Assembly: GCA_020438865.1 (NCBI GenBank)
Contig: JAGQTU010000025.1
Location: 1 to 47,747, forward strand
DNA length: 47,747 nucleotides
Origin: Mycobacterium sp.
GTDB lineage: Bacteria; Actinomycetota; Actinomycetes; Mycobacteriales; Mycobacteriaceae
Direction: 5' to 3'
Position 1 is the first letter of the stretch, and each line of letters starts with the position of its first letter. The notes beneath the pieces were generated by a model. The model saw nothing but the letters and a program-made list of their open reading frames with translations. It did not search any database and was not told where the DNA came from. This document shows positions 1-6,942 of the stretch, one piece after another. Both the position numbers and the translations under genes were made by a program.

Positions 1-61
1 GTTCGCCGGCGGCCCACAACTGGTCCATCACCGCGCGTTCCAATTCGCCGAGCCGATTCAC
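1..61 (-). CDS. blaI: BlaI/MecI-family repressor, N-terminal fragment
   Basis: This is the first 20 codons of a leftward gene that runs off the window. It reads from a GTG at 61 and contains RLGELERAVMDQLW, the signature start of the BlaI/CopY winged-helix repressors that control beta-lactamase and, in mycobacteria, also ATP synthase genes. An AGAGG lies about 10 bases upstream of the GTG. In M. tuberculosis, as I recall it, blaI (Rv1846c) lies next to the thioesterase Rv1847, and the same neighbour is found here at 1129. The DNA-binding and dimerisation parts lie outside the window. Confidence 0.8.
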   Translation of the reverse strand, partial: MNRLGELERAVMDQLWAAGE

Positions 62-210
62 CGCCCGATCACCTCTGCCACTTTCCGTCCGGTCCGATCA
101 GCAATAAATCCAGCGTACTCCGCCTTACTACCGGGCGTCGTAACCAAAATCCCCAGGCGCACCGCCGCGCTTGACAAAACCGCAGGATCGTCGGATTTCC
201 TGCATTTCCC

Positions 211-226
211 TGTGACAGCAGTCACA
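211..226. promoter_or_regulatory. CRP-type binding site
   Basis: TGTGACAGCAGTCACA matches TGTGA-N6-TCACA, the site of the mycobacterial cAMP receptor protein, at every fixed base. It lies between blaI and the FhuF-like gene, 30 bases before the IdeR box, so it could serve either gene. The match is visible in the sequence; its use by CRP is inferred. Confidence 0.6.
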
Positions 227-255
227 AAACCTCCGCTATTCCCGATCGCTCAATA

Positions 256-274
256 TGTGGTTAGGCTAACCTAA
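256..274 (+). promoter_or_regulatory. IdeR iron box
   Basis: TGTGGTTAGGCTAACCTAA agrees with the 19-base IdeR consensus TTAGGTTAGGCTAACCTAA at 17 positions. It ends 20 bases before the likely start codon of the next gene, so it sits over the promoter or transcription start. This is the usual place for repression when iron is sufficient. IdeR is the DtxR-family iron regulator of mycobacteria. Confidence 0.85.
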
Positions 275-294
275 ACTATCAAGGAGGAATGTCG

Positions 295-1017
295 GTGGCC
301 ACTGCCGTCGAGGATCCGCTGATCGCCCGGATGGCGATCGGCCGCCCACTGCCGATCCACGAGTCGAGCCGGCGGCTGCGCAGGCTGACCCCGGACTCGC
401 CGCGGGTGCAGGGGGTGGCGGTGCTGGCCGACGTCTCCCGGCGGCGGTGGTGGCCGCTGGACTCCGCGGTGACCGACGGCCGGTTGCGGGCGATGTTCGA
501 GGCCTCGGCCGCCGAACTGGGCAACCGCCGCAGCGCGGGTCAACAGCTGGCGGCCGCGCTGGTCCACGCCGTGGCCGGCCGGGTGGTGACGCTGCTGGCG
601 CTCGAGGGCCGGGCCTGGGACGCCGGGCCCGGCAACCTGTGGCTGCACAACGACTCCGAGGGGGCCGTCGACTGGGCTGGGGTGGTGGACCCGACGCTGC
701 GGGTACTGCCCGGCGACGCGGCCACCGATGACGTCGTCCGACTGCCAGGCGAGGCGGCGCTGGCCACCTGGACCGCGCACCGCTGCCATCTCTCGCTGGC
801 GCCGCTGTTCACCGAACTGTGCGACCTGACCGGCGGTGCGCTGAGCACCGCGGCCATGTGGCGGCTGGTCGGGACCTGTGTGGTAGTCACCGCCACCGAA
901 ATCCCGCTGCGCACCGGGGCCGGCGAACTGACCTGCATGCGGCGTGGTCAGGCGGTGCTGGATGCGCTGACGACGTTCGGCCTGCCGGTGCGCGCCCTGC
1001 CCCGCACCGGCGCATAA
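295..1017 (+). CDS. FhuF-like / IucA-IucC C-terminal-domain protein, iron-regulated
   Basis: A protein of about 240 residues that I recognise only as a relative of the ferric-reductase FhuF / IucA-IucC C-terminal-domain family found next to mycobacterial siderophore genes. Its likely role is release of iron from a ferric siderophore in the cytoplasm. An N-terminal helical part is followed by a GNLWLHNDSEG segment (near residue 120) typical of these proteins. The C-terminal CC-x10-C-x2-C iron-sulfur cluster motif of E. coli FhuF is not visible, so reductase activity is uncertain. AGGAGG at 282-287 is one base from the ATG at 289 but seven from the in-frame GTG at 295, so GTG is chosen. The IdeR box at 256 supports a role in iron uptake. 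Confidence 0.6.
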   Translation: MATAVEDPLIARMAIGRPLPIHESSRRLRRLTPDSPRVQGVAVLADVSRRRWWPLDSAVTDGRLRAMFEASAAELGNRRSAGQQLAAALVHAVAGRVVTLLALEGRAWDAGPGNLWLHNDSEGAVDWAGVVDPTLRVLPGDAATDDVVRLPGEAALATWTAHRCHLSLAPLFTELCDLTGGALSTAAMWRLVGTCVVVTATEIPLRTGAGELTCMRRGQAVLDALTTFGLPVRALPRTGA

Positions 1018-1077
1018 CCCCAGACCAGGACCTTGCCGGAGAGCTGAGGGCTGCAGCGACTCCCGGGTCCTTCCCGA

Positions 1078-1112
1078 GGACGGACCCCGCGTCGCGCACG
1101 CGGGGTCCGTCC
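1078..1112 (+). terminator. Perfect 14-bp hairpin, probable terminator
   Basis: GGACGGACCCCGCG at 1078-1091 pairs without mismatch with CGCGGGGTCCGTCC at 1099-1112 around a 7-base loop. It follows the FhuF-like gene and has no U-tract, as is common in mycobacteria. It ends only 16 bases before the thioesterase start codon, so it could instead act in that gene's leader. Confidence 0.7.
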
Positions 1113-1128
1113 CTGTAGACACAGATGC

Positions 1129-1554
1129 GTGCAACCAGAGCAGTCGCTGACCGACAAGATCGCCTTCGACGCACCTTTCGACAACCAGATCGGGCTGGTG
1201 TTCACCGAACTGACCCCCGACGGCGCCACCGCGTACCTCGAGGTCCAGCCCAAGCTGCTGCAGCCGATGGGCATCGTCCACGGGGGCGTGTACTGCTCGA
1301 TCATCGAGTCGATGGCCAGCACGTCGGCCTACGTCTGGCTGTCGGCCAACGGCGGCGGCAACGTGGTGGGCGTCAACAACAACACCGACTTCCTGCGCGC
1401 CATCGGCTCCGGGAAGGTGTTCGCGGTCTCCGAGCCCGTCCACCGGGGCCGCCGGCAGCAGCTGTGGCTGGTCACCATCCGCGACGAGCAGGACCGCGTC
1501 GTCGCCCGTGGCCAGGTGCGGCTGCAGAACCTCGAGGCCGATCCGCCGCAGTAG
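1129..1554 (+). CDS. PaaI-family hotdog thioesterase (Rv1847-like)
   Basis: A 141-residue single-domain hotdog protein of the PaaI family, expected to hydrolyse acyl- or aryl-CoA thioesters in the cytosol. The family's central helix motif is seen as MGIVHGGVYCSIIES near residues 46-60, followed by GVNNNTDFLRA and a final strand RVVARGQVRLQNLEA. The sequence closely resembles what I recall of M. tuberculosis Rv1847, and like it lies beside blaI. The GTG start has no Shine-Dalgarno and is just 16 bases downstream of a strong hairpin, so initiation and transcription here are unclear. It converges with the PrrB-like kinase, their stop codons two bases apart. The natural substrate is unknown. Confidence 0.85.
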   Translation: MQPEQSLTDKIAFDAPFDNQIGLVFTELTPDGATAYLEVQPKLLQPMGIVHGGVYCSIIESMASTSAYVWLSANGGGNVVGVNNNTDFLRAIGSGKVFAVSEPVHRGRRQQLWLVTIRDEQDRVVARGQVRLQNLEADPPQ

Positions 1555-1556
1555 CG

Positions 1557-2975
1557 CTACTGCGCGGTGGCGGCCGCCTGTCGGGCGGGCACGGCGCCCG
1601 GCTCCATCCGCGACGTCGCGGCCAGCCGCAGCACCAGCCGGGCGCCGCCCAGCGGACTGGTACTCAAATGTGCTGTGCCGCCGTGTAATTCGGCTTGCTG
1701 AGCCACCAGGGCCAGCCCTAGCCCGGAGCCGGAGCGCGACGCCGTCGAGCCGCGGGAAAACCGCTCGAAGACCGCGGTGCGCTCCTCCTCCGGAACCCCG
1801 CTGCCGTTGTCGTCGACGGTGATCTCGACCCCCTCGGCGGAACTGACCACGCTGAGCCGAACCTCGGTGGCACCCCCGTGCTTGACGGCGTTGGCGATGG
1901 CGTTGTCGATGACCAACCGCAGTCCGACCGGCAGGCCCACCATCAGCACCACCGGCGACGGCACCAGCGCCACCCGCAGGTCGGGATAGGTGCGCTCGGC
2001 GTCGTGGGCGGCACGGTCGAGCAGTTCGGTGACGTCGAAGGGGACGAAGTCGTCGGCCGTGGTCAATTCGCCCTGGGCCAGGCGCTCCAGCGCGGTCAGC
2101 GTCGCCTCGATCCGGCTCTGGGTGCGGATGACGTCGCCGATCACCTCGTTGCGCTGCTCGGCCTCCAGATCCAGGGTGGCGAGCACCTCTAGGTTGGTGC
2201 GCATCGCGGTCAGCGGGGTGCGCAGTTCATGGGAGGCCACCGCGGCGAAGTCCCGCGCGGACTCCAGCGCGGCCTTGGTGCGGGCCTGCTCGCTGCCGAT
2301 CCGGGCCAGCATGCCCTCGACCGCCTCGGCGATCTCCACCGCCTCCCGCACGCCGCGCACCTGCACCTCGTCCGGGTTGGACTGGGCGCTGATGGCGCGG
2401 GCCTGCTGGGCCAGCAGCCGAAACGGGTCGATCATGATCAGGGAGATCAGCCAGCCGACGACCACGGTTCCGATGATCACGCCGGCGCAGATCAGCAGCA
2501 CCCGCCAGTGCAGTTCGCTGATCCGGTGCTGGGTCTCGGCCAGCGGAGCGCCCAGCGAGATCGACGCCCCGCCCACCGAGAAGGTGCGGACCCGGTACTC
2601 CACGCCGCCGATGGTGGTGTTGGCGTAGCCGTTGCCCAACTCGGGCAGCACCACGTCGGGCGGCACCGACATCGCCATGGTGCCGATCCGCACGGTGCGC
2701 ACCAGGTTGCCGTCGGGGGTGGGGGCACCATCCGGAGCGGGCCGGGTGCTGGACAGCAGGGTGCTGACGTCGCCGAGGCTGCTCACCGAGTCCAGCCGCC
2801 GGTCCAGCTGGCTGTACTGGTCGTGGGTGACGCCGACCCACACCCAGGTGCCGAGTGTGAGCACGAGGATGACCACCGCGAGCATGGAGACGATCACGAT
2901 GGTCCGCAGCGAGAGCATCCGGGTGGGCAGCCGCTGCAACACCCGGTAGACCAGCTCGTCGGGCTTCACTACCAC
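1557..2975 (-). CDS. PrrB-like sensor histidine kinase without an adjacent regulator
   Basis: A 472-residue membrane histidine kinase. It has a TM helix at about 24-48, a periplasmic loop to about 157, a second TM at about 158-182, a HAMP-type linker, then DHp and ATPase domains. The H-box ASHELRTPLTAM places the phospho-acceptor at His249. The N (DNAIANAVKHGG), G1 (DNGSGVP), F (FERFSRGS) and G2 (GSGLGLALV) boxes are intact. From the H-box onward it is very like M. tuberculosis PrrB, but no response regulator lies beside it: the upstream gene encodes a haemophore. The sensory loop differs more than the kinase core. It is probably the last gene of the leftward SDR-LLM-ndh-haemophore unit. Two GTG starts (2975, 2969) are possible, neither with a strong ribosome site. 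Confidence 0.85.
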   Translation of the reverse strand: MVVKPDELVYRVLQRLPTRMLSLRTIVIVSMLAVVILVLTLGTWVWVGVTHDQYSQLDRRLDSVSSLGDVSTLLSSTRPAPDGAPTPDGNLVRTVRIGTMAMSVPPDVVLPELGNGYANTTIGGVEYRVRTFSVGGASISLGAPLAETQHRISELHWRVLLICAGVIIGTVVVGWLISLIMIDPFRLLAQQARAISAQSNPDEVQVRGVREAVEIAEAVEGMLARIGSEQARTKAALESARDFAAVASHELRTPLTAMRTNLEVLATLDLEAEQRNEVIGDVIRTQSRIEATLTALERLAQGELTTADDFVPFDVTELLDRAAHDAERTYPDLRVALVPSPVVLMVGLPVGLRLVIDNAIANAVKHGGATEVRLSVVSSAEGVEITVDDNGSGVPEEERTAVFERFSRGSTASRSGSGLGLALVAQQAELHGGTAHLSTSPLGGARLVLRLAATSRMEPGAVPARQAAATAQ

Positions 2976-3024
2976 GACGCGGCGCCCGATCGGTTCGCGC
3001 CCGGCGGGCGCGCAGACCCGAGGA

Positions 3025-3399
3025 TCAGCTCAGCCCTGGCACCAGGCCGCGCTGCCCGATGCCGCACCGCGCCCGGAAATCGGTCGAGGGCTGCCGGATG
3101 CTCTGGATGTCGGCGCGGACCTGCGGGTTGTTGTCCAGGTAGGTCTGTGTCGCGGCGGCGATCTGGGCCTTGGACTGGCCCTGCAGACCGGTGAAGAACG
3201 CGTTGACGTCCGGATGGGTGAACAGATAGGCCGACATCGCCGCCGACACCCCCGACATCACGCCGGTCATGTCGGCCGTCGTGCAGTTCGGCGGCGGGTC
3301 GGCGGCGGCGGGGCCCGCGGTGCCCACCAGGCCCGCCAGCACCGCCCCGGCACCCAGCAGGGCACCGGCCGCGCGACGCAGAGGTGGTGCAAATGACAT
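3025..3399 (-). CDS. Secreted haem-binding protein, MHB haemophore family
   Basis: A 124-residue exported protein. A Sec signal peptide (LRRAAGALLGAGAVLAGLVG) ends near APAAADPPP. The mature part has the pattern of the mycobacterial haemophore family typified by Rv0203: an early Cys in NCTTADM, the FTHPDVNAFFTGLQG segment, YLDNNPQVRADIQSIRQP, and a second Cys in DFRARCG. The two Cys probably form a disulfide. The family carries haem in the periplasm or outside the cell. The ATG at 3399 is preceded by GAGGGGG, and translation from further upstream would bury the signal peptide. It sits between ndh and the PrrB-like kinase, all on the same strand. Confidence 0.85.
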   Translation of the reverse strand: MSFAPPLRRAAGALLGAGAVLAGLVGTAGPAAADPPPNCTTADMTGVMSGVSAAMSAYLFTHPDVNAFFTGLQGQSKAQIAAATQTYLDNNPQVRADIQSIRQPSTDFRARCGIGQRGLVPGLS

Positions 3400-3487
3400 A
3401 CGGCCCCCTCGGTTTCGGGTGTTCGTCCATGTTAGGCCACCGCGTGTAATCCGGCCGGTTACGTCGAGGCCCGGCCGGGCGCACCGG

Positions 3488-4861
3488 TCAGGAAGCCGCC
3501 TTCTCGGTGTCATCCACGGTCGCGGCGATCTCCTCGAGCTGTTCGATGCGGGTGCGGGCGTAGGCCTGCTGCTCGGTGATGGCGAGCTGGCCGCGGTGGC
3601 TACCGATGAACGTGCCGATCCAGGACAGGGCCGTGGTGAGCCTGGCCTTGAACCCCACCAGGTAGATCAGGTGCAGGAACAGCCACGCCAGCCAGGCGAT
3701 GAACCCGCCGAACTCCAGCGGGCCGATCTTGGCCACCGCGGAATACCGCGACACCGTCGCCATCGAGCCCTTGTCGAAGTACTGGAACGGCTCCCGGGCC
3801 GCCGGATCGGCACCCTTGAGCTCGGCCTTGATCAGTTTGGCCGCGTAGTTGGCGCCCTGGATGGCGCCCTGGGCCATGCCCGGCACGCCTTCCATGGCCG
3901 CCATGTCACCGATCACGAAGACGTTCGGATGGCCGGGCACCGTCAGGTCGGGCAGCACCTTGACCCGTCCGGCCCGGTCGATCTCGGCGCCGGACTGGTC
4001 GGCGATCTGCTTGCCCAGCGGGCTGGCCGAGACCCCGGCCGACCACACCTTGGTGGCGCATTCGATGCGGTCGATGGTGCCGTCACCGTGCTTGACGGTG
4101 ATGCCGTTGCGGTCGACGTCGGTGACCATCGCCCCGAGTTGGATCTCCACGCCGAGCTTCTCCAGCCGGGCCGCGGCCTTCTGGCCCAGCTTCTCGCCCA
4201 TCGGCGGCAATACGGCGGGAGCGGCGTCGAGCAGGATCACCCGGGCCTTGGTGGAGTCGATGTGGCGGAACGCGCCCTTGAGGGTGTGGTCGGCGAGTTC
4301 GGCGATCTGGCCGGCCATCTCCACGCCGGTCGGGCCGGCCCCGACCACGACGAAGGTCAGCAGCTTCTCCCGCCGCACCGGGTCGCTGGATCGCTCGGCC
4401 TGCTCGAACGCGCCCAGGATTCGTCCGCGCAGTTCGAGCGCGTCGTCGATGGTCTTCATGCCGGGCGCCCACTCGGCGAAGTGGTCGTTGCCGAAGTAGG
4501 ACTGCCCGGCACCGGCCGCCACGATCAGGGTGTCGTACGGCGTGCGGTAGGTGTGGCCGAGCAGCAGCGAGTCGACGGTCTTGTTCTTCAGGTCGACATG
4601 GGTGACCTCACCGAGCAGCACCTGGCAGTTCTTGTTGTTGCGCAGCACCACGCGGGTCAGCGGGGCGATCTCGCCCTCGGAGATGATCCCGGTCGCCACC
4701 TGGTACAGCAGCGGCTGGAACAGATGGTGGGTGGTCTTGGCGATCAGCTTGATGTCGACGTCGGCCCGCTTCAGCTTCTTGGCGGCGGTCAGGCCGCCGA
4801 AGCCGGAGCCGATGATGACGACCTTGTGCTTATCCGACGGAGTTGCACCGGGATGGGTCAT
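3488..4861 (-). CDS. ndh: Type II NADH:quinone oxidoreductase (NDH-2)
   Basis: A 457-residue peripheral membrane flavoprotein that passes electrons from NADH to menaquinone without pumping protons, the main NADH entry point of the mycobacterial respiratory chain. The FAD-binding Rossmann motif GSGFGG is at residues 18-23, the NADH motif VVVGAGPTGVEMAG is near 170, and VFVIGDMA of the second FAD contact is near 320. A hydrophobic C-terminal stretch (GGFIAWLAWLFLHLIYLVGF) provides membrane attachment. AGGAG lies just before the ATG. Length and motifs match M. tuberculosis Ndh (Rv1854c), and the two upstream genes match Rv1855c and Rv1856c. Confidence 0.95.
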   Translation of the reverse strand: MTHPGATPSDKHKVVIIGSGFGGLTAAKKLKRADVDIKLIAKTTHHLFQPLLYQVATGIISEGEIAPLTRVVLRNNKNCQVLLGEVTHVDLKNKTVDSLLLGHTYRTPYDTLIVAAGAGQSYFGNDHFAEWAPGMKTIDDALELRGRILGAFEQAERSSDPVRREKLLTFVVVGAGPTGVEMAGQIAELADHTLKGAFRHIDSTKARVILLDAAPAVLPPMGEKLGQKAAARLEKLGVEIQLGAMVTDVDRNGITVKHGDGTIDRIECATKVWSAGVSASPLGKQIADQSGAEIDRAGRVKVLPDLTVPGHPNVFVIGDMAAMEGVPGMAQGAIQGANYAAKLIKAELKGADPAAREPFQYFDKGSMATVSRYSAVAKIGPLEFGGFIAWLAWLFLHLIYLVGFKARLTTALSWIGTFIGSHRGQLAITEQQAYARTRIEQLEEIAATVDDTEKAAS

Positions 4862-4967
4862 GTCTGCTCCTCGACGACGTGCACAGGACCTTCTTCACGG
4901 TAGTCGCTCGGCTCCCAGGTTTCCCGCTCGGTCCCTGTTCGGGCGGCGTGATGTGGGCCACCCGCGA

Positions 4968-5900
4968 TCACGCCAGCATCGGACCCAGCGCCTCGCCGAC
5001 CTTGGTGATCGCGCCCGGGACGTAGCCGGGCATGTTGATGATCACGCCGTCGACGCCGGCGTCGAACACCTGGGTCTTGAGCTGCTCGGCGACCTGGTCG
5101 GCGGTCCCGGCGACCATCCGGCCCGCCATCGCCGGCGGGATCACGTCCTCGGTGATGCCCTCACCGGCCACAACGCTTACCAGCACGCTGGTCTCCAGCG
5201 TCGCCGGGTCGCGATCCACCTCCTCGCAGCGCCGCGCCAGCGCGGCGAGCTTGCCGGGCAGCTCGGGAAAGCCCGCGATGATGTTGAGGTGGTCGAAGTG
5301 CCGGGCCGCCAGCCCGAAGGTCTTCTTCTCGCCCCGGCCGCCGATCATCAGCGGGATGTGGTCGCGCAAGCGGGGATTGGCGAAGGCGTCCTTGGTGCGG
5401 TAGTAGGTGCCGTCCACCGTCACGCGCTCACCGGCGATCATCGGCAGGATGATCAGCAGCGCCTCCTCGAGCTTGTTGAACCGGTCGGTGAAGGTGCCGA
5501 ACTCGAAACCGAGCTGCTCGTGCTCCAGTTCGAACCAGCCGGTGCCGATGCCCAGGATGGCGCGGCCGCCGCTGACCACGTCCAGGGTGGTGATGGCTTT
5601 GGCCAACAGCGTCGGGTTGCGGTACGTGTTGCCGGTGACGAGTGTGCCCAACTGCACCTTCTCGGTGGCGGTGGCCAGCGCGCCGAGCGCGGTGTAGGCC
5701 TCCAGCATCGGCTGGTCGGGGGTTCCGAGCATGGGCAGTTGGTAGAAGTGGTCCATCACGAAGACGGAGTCGAAACCGGCCGCCTCGGCCTCCCGGGCCT
5801 GCGCGATGACGGTGGGGAACAGCTCGGCGACGCCGGTGCCGTAGGAGAAGTTGGGGATCTGGAATCCGAGTCGAATCGTCACCGGCTCGACAGTAATCAC
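4968..5900 (-). CDS. LLM-class F420-dependent oxidoreductase (Rv1855c-like)
   Basis: A 310-residue TIM-barrel protein of the luciferase-like monooxygenase superfamily, of the type that uses deazaflavin F420 in mycobacteria. Family marks include FDSVFVMDHF (near 43-52), the strand GTLVTGNTYRNP, the phosphate-binding GGRAILGIGTGWFELEH and the late IPLMIGGRGEKKT. The GTG at 5900 lacks a clear ribosome site; a second in-frame GTG (VTIRLG) lies six codons in. The gene follows the SDR gene by 25 bases and is probably co-transcribed with it. The substrate cannot be read from the sequence. Confidence 0.85.
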   Translation of the reverse strand: MITVEPVTIRLGFQIPNFSYGTGVAELFPTVIAQAREAEAAGFDSVFVMDHFYQLPMLGTPDQPMLEAYTALGALATATEKVQLGTLVTGNTYRNPTLLAKAITTLDVVSGGRAILGIGTGWFELEHEQLGFEFGTFTDRFNKLEEALLIILPMIAGERVTVDGTYYRTKDAFANPRLRDHIPLMIGGRGEKKTFGLAARHFDHLNIIAGFPELPGKLAALARRCEEVDRDPATLETSVLVSVVAGEGITEDVIPPAMAGRMVAGTADQVAEQLKTQVFDAGVDGVIINMPGYVPGAITKVGEALGPMLA

Positions 5901-5925
5901 CCGATGCGAACGGCGGGTGAAGCTT

Positions 5926-6597
5926 TCAGCCGAAGTTGGCCAGGGCTCCGCGACCGACGTGCAGGGTCTGCCCGGTGATGTGGCGGGCGGCGGGGGTCGT
6001 CAGGAACAGCGCCAGCCGCGCCAGCTCGGCGGCCACCGACGGCGGCGTGCTGCTCAGCCCGTCGTAGCTCGGGTCGGCGCTGCGGCCGCAGGCGACGGTG
6101 TTGACGGTGATGCCGCGGGTGCCGAAGTAGTCGGCCTGCCCGGCCGTCCAGTTCGACAGCGCGGCCTTGACGGCGGCGTCGGCGCTGCCCTCGCGGGGGT
6201 TTTCCGCCACCACGGTCACGACGGACCCGCCGGAGCGCAGGTGGTCGCCGATGTTCTGCAGGGTCAGCACCGCGGAGACGACGGTGGCGTCCAGGGCCGA
6301 GCGCCACGCGGCGGCGGTGTCGGCGGTCGAATAGGTGCGGGGGTCGCCGCCGGCCCAGCGGGGGGCGGGGACGTGGACGATGGTGTCGAGGTGGTGGGGG
6401 AACTGGGCGCGGGCTTCGGCCAGGCTGGCCGGGTCGGTCGCATCGCAGACGATGGCGTCGACGTCGAGCTCCTTGGCCGCGACCTCCAGGTCGTCGCGGC
6501 GGGCGCCGCTGATCACCACGTTGTGCCCGGCATCGCGGAAACCCTCCGCGATCGTCCGGCCGACTTCGGTGTCACCGCCGGTGACCAGCACTTCCAT
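5926..6597 (-). CDS. SDR-family protein lacking the catalytic Tyr (Rv1856c-like)
   Basis: A 223-residue short-chain dehydrogenase/reductase fold. The ATG at 6597 is chosen because AGGAGG precedes it and the protein then begins at the first beta strand (MEVLVTGG). The nucleotide motif is TGGDTEVG, with Glu where TGxxxGxG normally has the middle Gly. At the active site YxxxK becomes D140-x3-K144, and no Ser is seen at the usual strand end (VVTVVAEN). The late motifs GITVNTVACG and HITGQTLHVGRG are normal. It may therefore bind a nucleotide without classical SDR catalysis. It heads the leftward run to LLM, ndh, haemophore and kinase. Confidence 0.8.
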   Translation of the reverse strand: MEVLVTGGDTEVGRTIAEGFRDAGHNVVISGARRDDLEVAAKELDVDAIVCDATDPASLAEARAQFPHHLDTIVHVPAPRWAGGDPRTYSTADTAAAWRSALDATVVSAVLTLQNIGDHLRSGGSVVTVVAENPREGSADAAVKAALSNWTAGQADYFGTRGITVNTVACGRSADPSYDGLSSTPPSVAAELARLALFLTTPAARHITGQTLHVGRGALANFG

Positions 6598-6942
6598 CGC
6601 CAAGGACCTCCTCGTGTTCAACGCCGAACCGCGCGTGACGGCGCCGATCGCAGGAAATGTTACCCGGCGGTAGCTACCGGACGCCAATGCGACTCGGCCC
6701 GAACGGCGCTTTCGTCCGACCGGCGCCGCGCGCGGGCGGCGCAGCGCCGGCTGTGGATGCCCTGTGAAACTGCGTCGCGCCGTTCGGCGGCCGGACCGGC
6801 GGGCAACGTGCGCGGATACCGGCGGTACCGGCGGTGAACTGCGCCGACGGCGAGGGTTGTGGGTTCACCACAGCGTCGTGGCACACCACATAGTGAGCAG
6901 GCCACACTTGCGTCACGGCTGTAACACGGTAGGTTCATCGCC
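6598..6942. other. 345-base divergent intergenic region, SDR / apa
   Basis: No gene with a convincing start or codon pattern is seen. The left end carries the ribosome site of the SDR gene. The middle (about 6690-6870) is GC-rich with short ACCGGCGGT repeats and no recognisable motif. The right end (6912-6942) holds the probable apa promoter. Confidence 0.6.
6912..6935 (+). promoter_or_regulatory. Probable apa promoter with GT[C/A]AC direct repeats
   Basis: GTCACGGCT and GTAACACGG are adjacent 9-mers (6912-6929) resembling the spaced GTCAC repeats reported for MtrA in mycobacteria. They are followed by TAGGTT (6930-6935), a good -10 element. The ATG of apa begins 7 bases later, so the transcript may be leaderless. 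MtrA control is a guess. Confidence 0.4.

Noticed and set aside
1557-2975. Calling the kinase prrB itself
   Set aside because: prrA is not beside it and the sensory loop differs, so orthology with PrrB is not safe; left as PrrB-like.
3269-4903. Long rightward reading frame opposite ndh
   Set aside because: It is the complement of the NDH-2 gene, rich in Gly/Arg/His with no domain; open only because of GC-rich codon use.
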